Counted from the first letter of the stretch, positions 18,401 through 28,322 are shown. The stretch is 64,000 nucleotides of DNA from Anatilimnocola floriformis (GCF_024256385.1 NZ_JAMLFW010000002.1:806001-870000); one strand, 5' to 3'. Notes: a model not told the origin generated them from the sequence alone. Numbers and translations are program-made.

Positions 18401-21400
18401 CGTTCCTGGCAACAACCAATTACGTGTTCGAGATTGAGACCAGCAATGGCTTAGACGTCGATACGTCGTACTTCGCGCTGGCGATCCCGGCCGCGTTCCA
18501 AGTGTCAGGAGCGGCGACAGCCACTCAAGGTCACTCGTACGAACTCACCTTGAGTTCGGACATCCCGTTTATCGATTACGTGATCGACTGGGATGATTCG
18601 GTCGATCCCCTGGATCCGGACGAACCGACCTTGGTGCCCGGTGAGGGTGGTGATCCCATTGGAATCGGCCATGGGTTTCAGGTGCCGGGCGATGTTACTC
18701 CCACGATCGGAATCTCGGTTGGTGGTACCAGCAGCTACACCTTTACGTTTACTACAGTCCATGTGACGCAGGTGAACGGCGTGAATCTGGTCGTCAACGG
18801 GAGCTTTGAAGAAGTTGGCAGCGAAGGATTCCGTGGTTATTCCTGGAACATCTTTTATGGATTGCCTGGGTGGAATCTGGTGTCGGGCCCTCGGATTGAA
18901 GTCCAGCATGAAACGGTGACTTCTACTCCTTACGGTGACAACTACATCGAACTGGACGCCGATGAAGATGGCCCAGCAGGAGGTGGTCAAAATGCCGATG
19001 GCGAAAATGGCGCTTCGGCGATCGAACAATCGATCTCCACGATTGTGGACCAGACTTATGTTCTGTCGTTCGCTCTGGCAGCGCGGACAGGCACAGACTC
19101 GGAAGATAACACAATGCGTGTAACTGTCAGTAGCGGCGGCACGTTCTACAGCGACAAGTTTGAAGCCGACTCGACTGACTGGGGTACTTATACGATTTCA
19201 TTCGTGGCTAAAAGCACCACTACGAAAATCAAGTTCGCGGACGTCAGTGAAAATCCATACGCAGAGCCAACGCCACCATTTCCCGAATACCGAGACACGC
19301 TAGGAACCTTCCTGGACAACGTGACGATGTACGCGGCGGGCGGTCAAACCGGCACGAAGACAACGGTCACTGTCGAGATATCGAACCCGGTCTGTGCCTG
19401 CCTGGCAACGCCGGACGGCTCACAGAGCAGTGAAAATCTGCAAACTGGCAACAACGTGGTGACGCCACCAAGTCCATCGGCGATGGCCGCGATGTACATG
19501 CCGCGTTATTCGACGAATGAGTTCCGCCCGGCGGTCATGTCTTTGGACATGTCTTTCTTGGAAGGTGCGTTAGTTCCAGACACGGTGGAAGTGAATGGGC
19601 AGGTGTATTCCACTGCCGGTATCTCACCAGGCCAGGGATTTCGCGTCAGCGATTTGCTCGACATCACAGCGCTCGATACTGGGCTGGCCGAGTGGAGCAT
19701 CCCGATCACCGAAAATTACGCCGGCGGCCACACGGTGTCCTACGACGTGACTGGAAATTCCTTGGTCTCGGGTCCTTCGAATGCGTTGCTCAGTGCTGGT
19801 TGGTCGATTGCCGCCATCGACCGACTGACCATCACCCCTGAAGGTGCGCTGTGGCAGCATATGGGCGATCGCCTCCTGTGGTTTAAGAAAGACGGAGCTA
19901 ACTTCAAGCGTCCCCAGGGTGATCAGGATTTCTCGGAGCTGGTCGACAATTCCGATGGCACCTTCACGATCTCAGATCGCTGGGGAAATGAGCTACTGTT
20001 TAACTCGTTGGGTCTGGTAACGGAAAAGACTGATACGCAGGGAAGAAAAACGACCTTCGTTTACACGAATGCGGATGGCGACTCGAAAGCAGATGACCTG
20101 TTGGAGGTCGAAGAATACGATGGGCGCACGCTCACCTACGACTATGTCGATCAACGACTAGCTGGCCTCACGGACTTCGACGGCCGCAGTGTCGCATTCG
20201 GCTACGAAGATGATCAGCTGAAAACGATTACCTATCCTGATCCAGACGGTGGCGGCCCACTCAGTGCCTTAGTGACTAGCTTCACATACGAAGATGGCTA
20301 CTTGAAAACGGTCGCCGATGGCAGCGACACGATGACGTTTACCTATGATTCCGCCGGCGCCTTGACCGCACGCGAAAATCAAGATGGTTCCACAGAAACA
20401 TTTGTAAATTCACTGACGTCCACGCTGCCACGCGCCGGGTACGGAACATCCCTAAATCCCGAGAGCCTCAAGCCGGCCAGTGACGTCGTGGCTACTTCCG
20501 AGGATGAAAATGGCGAACTCACGACTTACGTGTTGGGCGCGCTGGGTCTGCCAGTGCAGATGACGGATGCTGAAGGAAACGTGACGCTCTACGAGCGGGA
20601 TGCTAACGGGCGGATCACGAAGCAAACAGATCCGGATCCAGATGGCGCTGGTCCCGAAACGATGATCACCCGCTATCAGTACGATACGCAGGGGAATCTT
20701 CTGAAGATGACGTTGCCCAACTCGGGCGTGCGGACTTGGGAATACGATGCGACCTGGAATGTACCCACCTCCTATGTCAATGAACGCGGACTGACGACGC
20801 TTTACACGATTGATCCGCTCACAGGTTTCAACACCGAAGTGCGCCAAGTGATCGGCGAAGTTGACGATCTCGTCAATCTCGAAACGGACGACATCATCAC
20901 AGGTTACACGTACACTGCAGCGCCCAGCGATCCAGCCGATCCACCGGCGGGGCTGGTCGAGACCATGACCGACCCATTGGGGCGTGTGACGGTCTATACC
21001 TACAACGCTCGGGGCGATGTCACCTCGGTTACCTATGCCGAGGGTACGGCCGACGAAGCGACGGCCTACACGTACTACAACGCGGATGGGACCGTCGATT
21101 ATGAACTCGACGAATTATCGCGGCGGACGGATTACGACTATGACTTGCTGGGGCGGCTGACCAAAACCACTCTGCCCGATCCGGATGGTGGTGACCCACT
21201 GGCTCGCCCCGAATGGAAGTATGAATACGACGCGCGCAATCGCCGCACCAAAGAAATCGATCCGCTTGATCGGGAGACGATCTACACGTACGACAAGCGG
21301 AGCCGCGTCACCAAAGTGGAACGTCCCGATCACGACGGTGATAGCGAACTGACCACCACGACCACGACGTATGATGACCGCGGGCTCGTGATCTCGGCCA

Positions 21401-24400
21401 CCGATCCGCTGCACCGGGAAACGATCTTCACGTATGACAAGCTGGGACGCCAGACCAAGGTCACGTTGCCCGAGGTCGCCGATCCAACCACCGCAGTCAA
21501 CGAAGTGCAGATCATCGATTTCGACAGTGGCACCGTGGGAACCTTCAAGCTCAACGGCAACAGCAATTCCGCGGTCGTGGACCTGACGGATCTGAGTGGG
21601 CTGCAGGCAGCGCTCGACAGCCTGTGGGGCGTTGGCAATACCAAAGTGACCCATACCAGCACGGCAGCGACCGTCACGTTCCGCGGCAATCTAGCGGGTA
21701 CGAATGTGGCGCAGATGACCGTTTCGGACATCACGGGAACTCTTGGCGCTACTCCTTCGGTGAGCACCGACACGGCCGGCGTGGCCGCGGATCTGGTGAA
21801 TCCCACCACGCAGACCGCCTATGACGTTCTGGGGCGAGTGAGCTCCACGACCGATGCCCTAGGGAACGTCACGACCTATGAGTACACGAACTTCGGGCAG
21901 AATCTCAAGATCACGCTGCCCGATCCCGATGGTGTGGGGCTGCAGACCTCACCGATCATGTCTCAGGTGTTCGACGTATCGGGGAATCTGATCAGCGAGA
22001 CCGACGCCAATGGCGGTGTGACGACACGTGAATACGATCTGCTTGGCCGGTTGGTGAGAGTCACGCAGCCCGATCCCGATGGTGGTGGTTCGCTCACGGC
22101 GCCGGTGACCGAGTATGCGTATGACCTGGCCGGGCACCTGCTGGCGGTCACCGATCCGCTGGGCAACGTCACCAGCTACGAATACGACAACCGCGATCGT
22201 CAGGTGAAGATCACTACGGCTGATCCGGATGGCGCTGGCGGCTTGACTGCGCTCGTGACGGCATACGAGTTCGATGCTGCGGGTCAGTTGACGAAGATGA
22301 CAGCGCCGGGAAGCCGGGTAACTGAGTACGTCTACGATGACCTGGGGCGGTTGACGGTCACGAAACTTCCTGATCCGGATGGCGCTGGTGGCTTGGCTCG
22401 GCCGCAGCTGGAAGCGACCTACGATGTGGCCAGCCGGAAAGAGACGGACAAGGACGCGCTGGGCAACATCACGACGTATGACTACGACGATCTCGACAAC
22501 TTGATCAAGGTCACGCAACCCGATCCGGATGGCGTGGGTGGTTTACCGGCGCCGGTCAGCGAATGGGAATATGATGCAGCAGGCCAGTTGCTCAACGCTA
22601 CCTATGCTCTCGGCAATACCACAACCTATGAATACGACAATCTCGGTCGGACGCTCGCCGTTACGCAACCTGATCCGGATGCTGGTGGTGGTCAAACTGC
22701 TCCGGTGACCCAGTATCAATACTCGCTGACGGGGAACTTGGTGCAAGTCCTCGATCCGCTCTTGCATGCCACGAACTACGAGTACGACGCGCTGAATCGG
22801 CGCACTTCCAGCCAGGATGCGTTGCAGGGAGCGACGACCTACCAGTACGACAGCGCCGGGAACCTGAAGTTCCTGACCGATCCTGTGAATAATACTACCG
22901 AGTGGGTTTACGACAAACTGAACCGGATGGTCGAAGAGAAGAACCAACTCGGCGACAGCCGCTCCTTCGTGTACGACGCGGCGGGAAATCTTCTGCAGCG
23001 TACCGACCGCAATGAGCGGGTGATGATCTATGAATACGACCATCTCAACCGGCAGACAGCGGAAGAATGGTGGGGCGGAGCACGTCCCAGTGTCGGTGTC
23101 TCGACTTCCGACGGCTCGATGACTAACGAGGTGCAGCGCGTCGGCTTCTCGGATTCGACGGCCTTCCAATCGGGGACGTTCACGCTGACTTATGGCGGCC
23201 AGACGACTGCGGCGATTCCTTACAGCGCGAGTGCAGTTGCGGTGCAGGCGGCGTTGGTGGCTCTCAGCAACATCGACAGCGGTGACGTGTCGGTGGTGAA
23301 GGTCGCCAACAGCATCACGCACCAGGAGTGGCAGATTACCTTTACCGGCGCCCTGGCCGGAACCAACGTCTCGCAAATTAGCATTGACGCGGCGTCGGTC
23401 TATAATGGAATCGGCGCTCCGGGGACGGAGGTGGAAGCCACTGATACGACCGGCGCGAAGGTAGACGAGGTTCAGGTGGTCACGCTCAGCAATACAACCG
23501 GCGGTACGTTCACGCTCGGCTTCGGCGGAGCGAGCACGGCGGCGCTCGATTGGGATGCGACCACCGGCGAAGTCGATGCGGCGCTCGAGGCGTTATCCGG
23601 CGTCGGGACCGTTTCGGTCTCCGGCTCGACCGGCGGGCCTTGGACGATCACCTTCACCGGCGCTTACTCGGGCGCCAACCTCGCGCCGCTGCAGTCACAG
23701 GCAGGCAATCTCACCAACAGCAACCTGGTGCGGACGATTGCTTCGACCTTCAACGCCGACGGTGATCTGGAGCAGACCAGCGATCCCGATGCGACCTATG
23801 AGTACACGTACGACGACTTGGGACGCGTGACTGGCTACGTGCAGAACCTGGCCGGGCTGACGCCGGAGATTGAGTTCGTCAGCCAGTACAACTCGGCCAG
23901 TCGGCGTGAACTCTTGCAAGCGATTCTCGATGGGGATGAAGACTTCCAGAACACGTATGCCTACGACGACCTGCAACGGCTCTCGACGCTAATTCAGCAG
24001 AGTGGTGCTGACAACGTGGTGGCTGCCAAGCGGATCGACTTCAATTACAACTCGCTGGGGCAATACACGCGTCTTGATCGTTACGCGTCGGCCGACCAGT
24101 CGGAGTTCGTGGCCAGCTCGCATTACAGCTACGACAACCTAAACCGTCTGCTCAAGTTGGTGCATGCGGAAACGACCACCACGCCGACCGGTTGGGGAAC
24201 CGATCCTCTGGCCGGTTATCAGTACGCCTACGATGCAGCCAGCCGGATTCTGTCGATCGATTCGTATCTCGATGGTTTGAGCAACTACACACACGACGAC
24301 ACGAACCAGCTCACGGGTGCCGACCACAGCACGGCGACGGATGAGTCGTACGAGTACGACGAGAACGGCAACCGGATCATGTCGGGTTACCACGTCAATC

Positions 24401-25728
24401 CAAACAATCAGGTCGATACCGACGGAATCTATAACTACACGTACGACGACGAAGGGAACCGGCTCACCCGGACGGCGATCAGCAACGGCTACGTCACCGA
24501 GTATGAATGGGACTTCCGCAACCGCCTGACGAAGGTGATCGAGAAAGACAGCTCGAACAACATCCTGCAAGTCACCACCAACAGCTACGACGCCTTCAAC
24601 CAATGGATCCGCCGTCGCTTCGACGCGGATGGCCCCGGAGGCGCGGCCGCGGTCGACACTTTCTTTGTTTACGAGAACGGGCAGATTGTCCTGCAATTCG
24701 ATGGAGACGACGACAGCGACCTCTCGCATCGGTATCTTTGGGGCGAACAGGTCGACCAGCTCTTCGCGGATGAGAAAGTGACTAGCCTCGGCAGTGCGGG
24801 TACAGTCATCTGGCCACTCGGCGATCAGATCGGCACCTTGCGCGACTTGGTCAGTTACAACAGCGGCACTAACGATGCCACTGTCGCCAACCACCGCGAG
24901 TACGACTCCTACGGCAATCTCACCAACGAGTCCAACCCCGCCGTCGATCTCCTCTTCGGCTTCACGGGCCGGCCGTTAGACGAAACCTCTGGCTTGCAGA
25001 ACAATCTCGCCCGATGGTATGACCCTATAACGGGAAGTTGGCTAAGCAATGATCCTATTGGCTTTGAAGCGGGTGATGCTAACACTCGACGCTACGTAAA
25101 CAATTCGCCAGTTGAGTTTAGGGATCCGTTTGGTACTCAGGCACAAGGGGGTCAACTAGCTCTACTTCCAAACACTCTGCCGGGAAGTTGGGGGCAAGTT
25201 CGCTTCCCGTCAGTATTTCATTTCAACACCGCCGGCATTCCTCGAGACATTCAAAGAAGATTCGATGCGGATTACGCGTCCATCTTAGCAGCATATCCGA
25301 ACCTTAGTTTTTATCAGCAATCTTGGACTCTAACGAGTGTCCTGGTTTCAATTCGGCCCAGTGACGAGGGTTTTTTGGGACCTGCTTTTAGTACGTTCCG
25401 AGGCCGTGTCACTGGTTTTGCAGCCAGTACTCTAATGTCTGACTTTAGCGCGGTGCCGCGCACACACAGGCGGGGGGCGATTAACGATTGCCTAGAAGTT
25501 TTTGTGAAAAACACCAGAGCTACATTAGAATACCAACTAAGTGGAGGAGATACCGAGCGCATCATAAGAGCCCACGACCACGATTGGGGGTCTATATGGG
25601 GTGAACGTCCAAACAGGCTCGGCGATTTCTATACCACATCTATCACAATGACCTTTCTTGTCCAGACAACTGCTCAGCGTCGCGATAGACTAAGGCTACC
25701 AGACACAGACAATGGAAACATAGCATGA
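15427..25728 (+). CDS. giant RHS/YD-repeat surface protein with beta-helix, calcium-binding repeats and exchangeable C-terminal tip
   Basis: A 3433-residue exported protein. An Arg-rich start and LEQLEDRSLMA (about residues 35-45) form a LEPR-XLL-type N-terminus. A right-handed beta-helix with recurring GGGLY/ISNNTA phrases (about 49-551) is followed by a CARDB-like beta domain (557-658). Next come RTX-type GGxGxDxL calcium-binding repeats (735-812), a VCBS/Ig-like domain (821-928) and a DUF642-like jelly-roll (1118-1305). YD repeats (about 1479-3158) should form the RHS cocoon. The RHS core ends in LARWYDPITGSWLSNDPIGF...RDPFG near residue 3236. The last 197 residues are an unrecognised, AT-rich tip that would be released in a polymorphic-toxin model. 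The stop overlaps the next gene by 4 bases. The tip has no catalytic motif I know, so toxicity is only a hypothesis. Confidence 0.92.
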   Translation: MNRSSSRRDVGSRLENSRRREAATAQRLVRRRMLLEQLEDRSLMATFNVTAGVADGAAGSLRAAITAANSNGQNDTINLAAGTYVLSSALPQLSEMGKSITFQGDTAANTIVDANNTGRVFDAYWTVTATFNDLTIKNGGSTGSRPSGAGIQGYNSTITIDDCVIEDNIGYQGGGIAATSGGSLTITDTIIRDNNTSRFGAGLYLNGVTVSISNSEISGNSTASGYDGGGLYMSGGSLTLDSVAVDDNYAGQDGGGVAVSSVSLAITGGSITNNEAVRQGGGLYVNAPSSAVGITGLTISNNTAGTGGGLYRTGGSAAITLTESTVSGNTAPSTNVNLGEGGGIFTYQPLSLVRSTLSGNSAYRNGGGLWNTTSAISFSNSTVSGNSAATGGGVYLSSGNTTSSSVNSTFANNSASGAGGAFYVGGFSSVAMKNTIMAGSTAGSGTSADLGGSGGHTINSGGYNLFSLSSISSFITGTTTGNQLGVNPQIGSLANNGGPTYTHALASNSPAIDAGTSSGAPGVDQRNELRPQDGDSSGTAQYDIGAYEYIVPPPPEVEVTGFYADGSNWKVDYVVTVSQTPVAIPLKIYTTSDGTTPGTLLASTTTPGNVTLGATQTATVTPTGVNSLSDYRLLVVLDDTAVTGDTTTANNKLLFEGGIFQTSASGTTYIHVHGSDTAADTVTITKSGSNTHVETNLDTTGITGLTSSVEFRIETHGGNDTIATDSDVAAVIRAYGGTGNDTITGGAANDLLYGGDGDDTLTGGGGNDTLEGGAGNDSLSGGDGEDSLTGGTGNDTLRGGAAVDAFPGYDSGTDTVLVDPPEAVNDSYSTNEDADPFSSSTGFELNANDITDLGQSRTPVPAVLTSALGAKVVVRSNGTFDYYPQTSQTLQALNGSQSANDSFTYTLRNSLLETDTATVTITVSGIDDDLDAQDLLYVVQEPLELGQVLGTVPVLDDDGDTHSFQFVSEAVAGGLAISSTGVITVIDPNVFTFLATTNYVFEIETSNGLDVDTSYFALAIPAAFQVSGAATATQGHSYELTLSSDIPFIDYVIDWDDSVDPLDPDEPTLVPGEGGDPIGIGHGFQVPGDVTPTIGISVGGTSSYTFTFTTVHVTQVNGVNLVVNGSFEEVGSEGFRGYSWNIFYGLPGWNLVSGPRIEVQHETVTSTPYGDNYIELDADEDGPAGGGQNADGENGASAIEQSISTIVDQTYVLSFALAARTGTDSEDNTMRVTVSSGGTFYSDKFEADSTDWGTYTISFVAKSTTTKIKFADVSENPYAEPTPPFPEYRDTLGTFLDNVTMYAAGGQTGTKTTVTVEISNPVCACLATPDGSQSSENLQTGNNVVTPPSPSAMAAMYMPRYSTNEFRPAVMSLDMSFLEGALVPDTVEVNGQVYSTAGISPGQGFRVSDLLDITALDTGLAEWSIPITENYAGGHTVSYDVTGNSLVSGPSNALLSAGWSIAAIDRLTITPEGALWQHMGDRLLWFKKDGANFKRPQGDQDFSELVDNSDGTFTISDRWGNELLFNSLGLVTEKTDTQGRKTTFVYTNADGDSKADDLLEVEEYDGRTLTYDYVDQRLAGLTDFDGRSVAFGYEDDQLKTITYPDPDGGGPLSALVTSFTYEDGYLKTVADGSDTMTFTYDSAGALTARENQDGSTETFVNSLTSTLPRAGYGTSLNPESLKPASDVVATSEDENGELTTYVLGALGLPVQMTDAEGNVTLYERDANGRITKQTDPDPDGAGPETMITRYQYDTQGNLLKMTLPNSGVRTWEYDATWNVPTSYVNERGLTTLYTIDPLTGFNTEVRQVIGEVDDLVNLETDDIITGYTYTAAPSDPADPPAGLVETMTDPLGRVTVYTYNARGDVTSVTYAEGTADEATAYTYYNADGTVDYELDELSRRTDYDYDLLGRLTKTTLPDPDGGDPLARPEWKYEYDARNRRTKEIDPLDRETIYTYDKRSRVTKVERPDHDGDSELTTTTTTYDDRGLVISATDPLHRETIFTYDKLGRQTKVTLPEVADPTTAVNEVQIIDFDSGTVGTFKLNGNSNSAVVDLTDLSGLQAALDSLWGVGNTKVTHTSTAATVTFRGNLAGTNVAQMTVSDITGTLGATPSVSTDTAGVAADLVNPTTQTAYDVLGRVSSTTDALGNVTTYEYTNFGQNLKITLPDPDGVGLQTSPIMSQVFDVSGNLISETDANGGVTTREYDLLGRLVRVTQPDPDGGGSLTAPVTEYAYDLAGHLLAVTDPLGNVTSYEYDNRDRQVKITTADPDGAGGLTALVTAYEFDAAGQLTKMTAPGSRVTEYVYDDLGRLTVTKLPDPDGAGGLARPQLEATYDVASRKETDKDALGNITTYDYDDLDNLIKVTQPDPDGVGGLPAPVSEWEYDAAGQLLNATYALGNTTTYEYDNLGRTLAVTQPDPDAGGGQTAPVTQYQYSLTGNLVQVLDPLLHATNYEYDALNRRTSSQDALQGATTYQYDSAGNLKFLTDPVNNTTEWVYDKLNRMVEEKNQLGDSRSFVYDAAGNLLQRTDRNERVMIYEYDHLNRQTAEEWWGGARPSVGVSTSDGSMTNEVQRVGFSDSTAFQSGTFTLTYGGQTTAAIPYSASAVAVQAALVALSNIDSGDVSVVKVANSITHQEWQITFTGALAGTNVSQISIDAASVYNGIGAPGTEVEATDTTGAKVDEVQVVTLSNTTGGTFTLGFGGASTAALDWDATTGEVDAALEALSGVGTVSVSGSTGGPWTITFTGAYSGANLAPLQSQAGNLTNSNLVRTIASTFNADGDLEQTSDPDATYEYTYDDLGRVTGYVQNLAGLTPEIEFVSQYNSASRRELLQAILDGDEDFQNTYAYDDLQRLSTLIQQSGADNVVAAKRIDFNYNSLGQYTRLDRYASADQSEFVASSHYSYDNLNRLLKLVHAETTTTPTGWGTDPLAGYQYAYDAASRILSIDSYLDGLSNYTHDDTNQLTGADHSTATDESYEYDENGNRIMSGYHVNPNNQVDTDGIYNYTYDDEGNRLTRTAISNGYVTEYEWDFRNRLTKVIEKDSSNNILQVTTNSYDAFNQWIRRRFDADGPGGAAAVDTFFVYENGQIVLQFDGDDDSDLSHRYLWGEQVDQLFADEKVTSLGSAGTVIWPLGDQIGTLRDLVSYNSGTNDATVANHREYDSYGNLTNESNPAVDLLFGFTGRPLDETSGLQNNLARWYDPITGSWLSNDPIGFEAGDANTRRYVNNSPVEFRDPFGTQAQGGQLALLPNTLPGSWGQVRFPSVFHFNTAGIPRDIQRRFDADYASILAAYPNLSFYQQSWTLTSVLVSIRPSDEGFLGPAFSTFRGRVTGFAASTLMSDFSAVPRTHRRGAINDCLEVFVKNTRATLEYQLSGGDTERIIRAHDHDWGSIWGERPNRLGDFYTTSITMTFLVQTTAQRRDRLRLPDTDNGNIA

Positions 25729-27173
25729 AACTCATAGCGACACTGCAATTTGAATTGCGCCGACGAGTCCCATCTATATTTTTGATGATCGCGTTCTGTA
25801 CCAGCGCTTTCGGAGTTGAATTGAACGGCGCACCGCCGGCCGATCCGTTTGGTGATGTACCGCCTGCTCCTGCCGATGCTGTTCCGTCCGCAGCTTGGCG
25901 AGAAAAGATCCCCAAGAAAAAACACCCGCTGGAAGTGAAGTCTCTAGATCTATCTTCTACAGATTTTGATGATCTATGGGATCTTTCCGGCTATTCAAAT
26001 CTTACCGCACTGCACTTGCGCAAGACAAAACTGACTAGCCTCGATGGAATCGGACAATTTAAACACTTGCAGGATCTCGTAGTCGACGAAACTGCAATTC
26101 GTGAAATTGGGCCTCTCCGCGCTTGCAGGGAACTGCGAACACTCAGCCTGCAAAACTGTCCGGTTAAAGACCTTTCGGCGATTTCCTCGCTTCGCTTGAA
26201 CTTCCTCTGCATTGACAATACCAAAGTTGAAGTGCTGGCGACGATGGATTCTCTGACGGGAATCTCGTTGAAAAACACGGGCGTTGCTGATCTTACGCCG
26301 GTATCAAAGTCCATGAGCTTGAGACTTTTCGTGGCGAGCGGATCGAGCGTGGCTGATCTTTCACCTCTGTCAAATTGCGCCAGCATAGATTATATGGATC
26401 TACGATCTACATTAGTTTCCGACCTCTCCCCAACGGCAAACTTTCGTGAACTCCGCAATTTGATTGTTGCCCATACGCCTGTTGGCAGCTTGGATCCGTT
26501 AAAAAAACTCACCAAGCTATACCATGTCGATATTTCTGAAACGAAAGTAGTCGACCTGAAGCCACTCGAAGGATTACATTTACTTCAAATGCTCGTGTTG
26601 GACGACACGGGCGTAAGTGACCTAACGCCGCTCAGAAACTGCAAACGCTTGTCTAGCTTGTACTGCAGCCAAACGGCGGTTTCAGATATTTCTGTTTTGG
26701 CCAACTTTCCTGGCATGTCTTTCTTCCGTTTTCGACGCGCACGCCTCAAGCCGCCCCCGACGATCAGTTTAAAATCACTTTCTTTCTGCAAATCCCTAAC
26801 TGTCCTTGATCTCAGTAACGTCGTGGTCGACAACCTGGAGCCTCTCGCAAGGTGTGAGCGATTGCAAGGTCTGCACTTGCAAGACGTGCCCGTCAACAAC
26901 TTGTCTCCCCTTTCCAAACTGCAACACCTTGAAACATTGCACATACAGAATGCAGCAGTTACTGATTTGACTCCTCTCGAATCATGTCATAAATTGTCCC
27001 ACTTGCATATTGACAAGATTCCGGTCTCTGATCTGACTACATTACTTCGGATGAAGAAATTGAGGTATGTGGTAATCGCGGATATTCCCATTGAGGAACC
27101 TCTCTTTAACGAACTAAGATCTCAGATTGGAGAAGTGTTTTTAGAGGGAGCGTTTCAGAAATGGCGCCGATAG
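25725..27173 (+). CDS. exported leucine-rich-repeat protein coupled to the RHS tip
   Basis: A 482-residue protein. A likely signal peptide (hydrophobic IFLMIAFCTSAFG at about residues 18-30) precedes a Pro/Ala-rich linker. About 15 or more leucine-rich repeats of roughly 22-23 residues follow, with the pattern LxxLxxLxLxxTxVxDLxPL, as in internalins. ATG overlaps the stop of the RHS gene by 4 bases, so the two are coupled. The gene shares the AT-richer composition of the RHS tip. By analogy with polymorphic toxin loci it occupies the position of an immunity gene, but export and an LRR fold are atypical for immunity. It could instead be a partner or binding module of the tip. Confidence 0.85.
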   Translation: MKLIATLQFELRRRVPSIFLMIAFCTSAFGVELNGAPPADPFGDVPPAPADAVPSAAWREKIPKKKHPLEVKSLDLSSTDFDDLWDLSGYSNLTALHLRKTKLTSLDGIGQFKHLQDLVVDETAIREIGPLRACRELRTLSLQNCPVKDLSAISSLRLNFLCIDNTKVEVLATMDSLTGISLKNTGVADLTPVSKSMSLRLFVASGSSVADLSPLSNCASIDYMDLRSTLVSDLSPTANFRELRNLIVAHTPVGSLDPLKKLTKLYHVDISETKVVDLKPLEGLHLLQMLVLDDTGVSDLTPLRNCKRLSSLYCSQTAVSDISVLANFPGMSFFRFRRARLKPPPTISLKSLSFCKSLTVLDLSNVVVDNLEPLARCERLQGLHLQDVPVNNLSPLSKLQHLETLHIQNAAVTDLTPLESCHKLSHLHIDKIPVSDLTTLLRMKKLRYVVIADIPIEEPLFNELRSQIGEVFLEGAFQKWRR

Positions 27174-27290
27174 TTCATCTCATCGTGCCATCCGTCCGTT
27201 TGGTCGATGGCTTGGCGTACCGCGGTGACGAGAAAAGTTTTCAAATCGATCCGCGGCGAGAAAATCTTCTTCGCCCGCGCTGATTCGTCG

Positions 27291-27932
27291 CTACTCACCA
27301 GACTCGAACAAGTATTTATCAAAAACCACAATCGCCGCGGCAACGTTCGTGCCTTCGGACTTGAACGATCCTGGCGGCAGTTCGATCCAGCACGTGGCCA
27401 TCAGTTGCAGTTTCTCGCGCTACTTGGGGCCGTTGGCGCAGATTGAGACGAGGCGGCCGCCGGGCTTGGGCCATTCGAGAGCGTGCATAATGTGCTTGAT
27501 GTCCATGCCCATCTTGAACGGCGGGTTCATCACCACGCGGTCGACCTGGCCAACGGTTAGCGTCAGGAAGTCGCAGCACTCCACCGCAAAGCCCTGATCA
27601 ATCGGGTAGTTCGCCATCGGCAAATCAATCTCGACGCACTCGACAGCCCCACCGGCCTCTCTGGCGGCAGTTGCCAGCGCGCCCATCCCGGCCGATGGTT
27701 CGAGCACCGTCAACCCGCCGTGGATGTTCGCGATCTCGATGACCTGCTCGGCCAGCATCGGCGGTGTCGGGAACAGGTTGAACGACGAGAACACCTGTGG
27801 CCTGGCGGCATCGCCTTTAAGGCGGTCAAAGCGCTGGCGCTCCGCCCATCTCCTTGCCTGCCTGTTGTCTTCGCGCAAACCGCGCAGTTGAGAATTCTCT
27901 GCCTGCGTACAGGCAACAACGGGTATTCCCAA
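27291..27932 (-). pseudogene. DNA N6-adenine-type methyltransferase remnant with in-frame amber codon
   Basis: The frame encodes motif I (VLEPSAGMGALA) and motif IV (VVMNPPFKMG) of class I SAM-dependent DNA methyltransferases of the phage/plasmid type. After ICANGPK a TAG at 27420-27422 replaces what looks like a Gln codon. Beyond it the same frame continues with REKLQ and GSFKSEGTNVAAAIVVFDKY to a true stop at 27291. A single nonsense mutation has therefore cut off about 42 C-terminal residues. The first 25 or so residues do not look like the family and may come from a rearranged junction with the fragment at 27915, which runs the opposite way. Probably a decayed mobile-element gene. Confidence 0.75.
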
Positions 27933-28322
27933 CGCAAGTTGCTAGAAGTGATTTCGCGATTTGACGGCAAGGTCACTCAGCGGCAAATCCACCAGTTCCG
28001 CCGCTGGCTGCGCGAACCTTACAACAGCTACACGCGGATCGAACAGGCGTTGGAAGAGTTGGCGAACCTCGGCTTTGGAACGTGGGAGTTGACACCGGCA
28101 GGTTCACGAGGATCGCCAACTTTGTACTTCCGCTTATACGACGCTCGCGCGATTGGAACTGCGGCGGGGCAACCCGTTGACGTAGATGCTTCAAATTTTG
28201 ACACACCGACGCGGGAGTCCGATCCCGTAGACGTAGACAGACCTGCGGTCACCGAGCAGGGGATTCAACTGGCTGAAGATCGCGACCACACGCGAAATTG
28301 GGTTAAAGCGAAGGTAGCTTAG
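27915..28322 (+). pseudogene. C-terminal winged-helix-like fragment of a phage/plasmid replication protein
   Basis: The open frame from about 27915 encodes NNGYSQRKLLEVISRFDG followed by helical and turn segments (RQIHQFRRWLREPYNSY, IEQALEELANLGFGTWEL). This looks like a winged-helix domain at the end of a DUF3987- or primase-like protein. No start codon or upstream domain is present in this frame, and upstream bases are the antisense of the methyltransferase remnant. I read it as a truncated tail left after rearrangement. Family assignment is tentative. It lies between the methyltransferase remnant and a tRNA gene. Confidence 0.5.

Noticed and set aside
27155-27446. Short frames between the LRR gene and the methyltransferase remnant
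   Set aside because: They overlap real genes or the read-through part of the methyltransferase and have no recognisable sequence.
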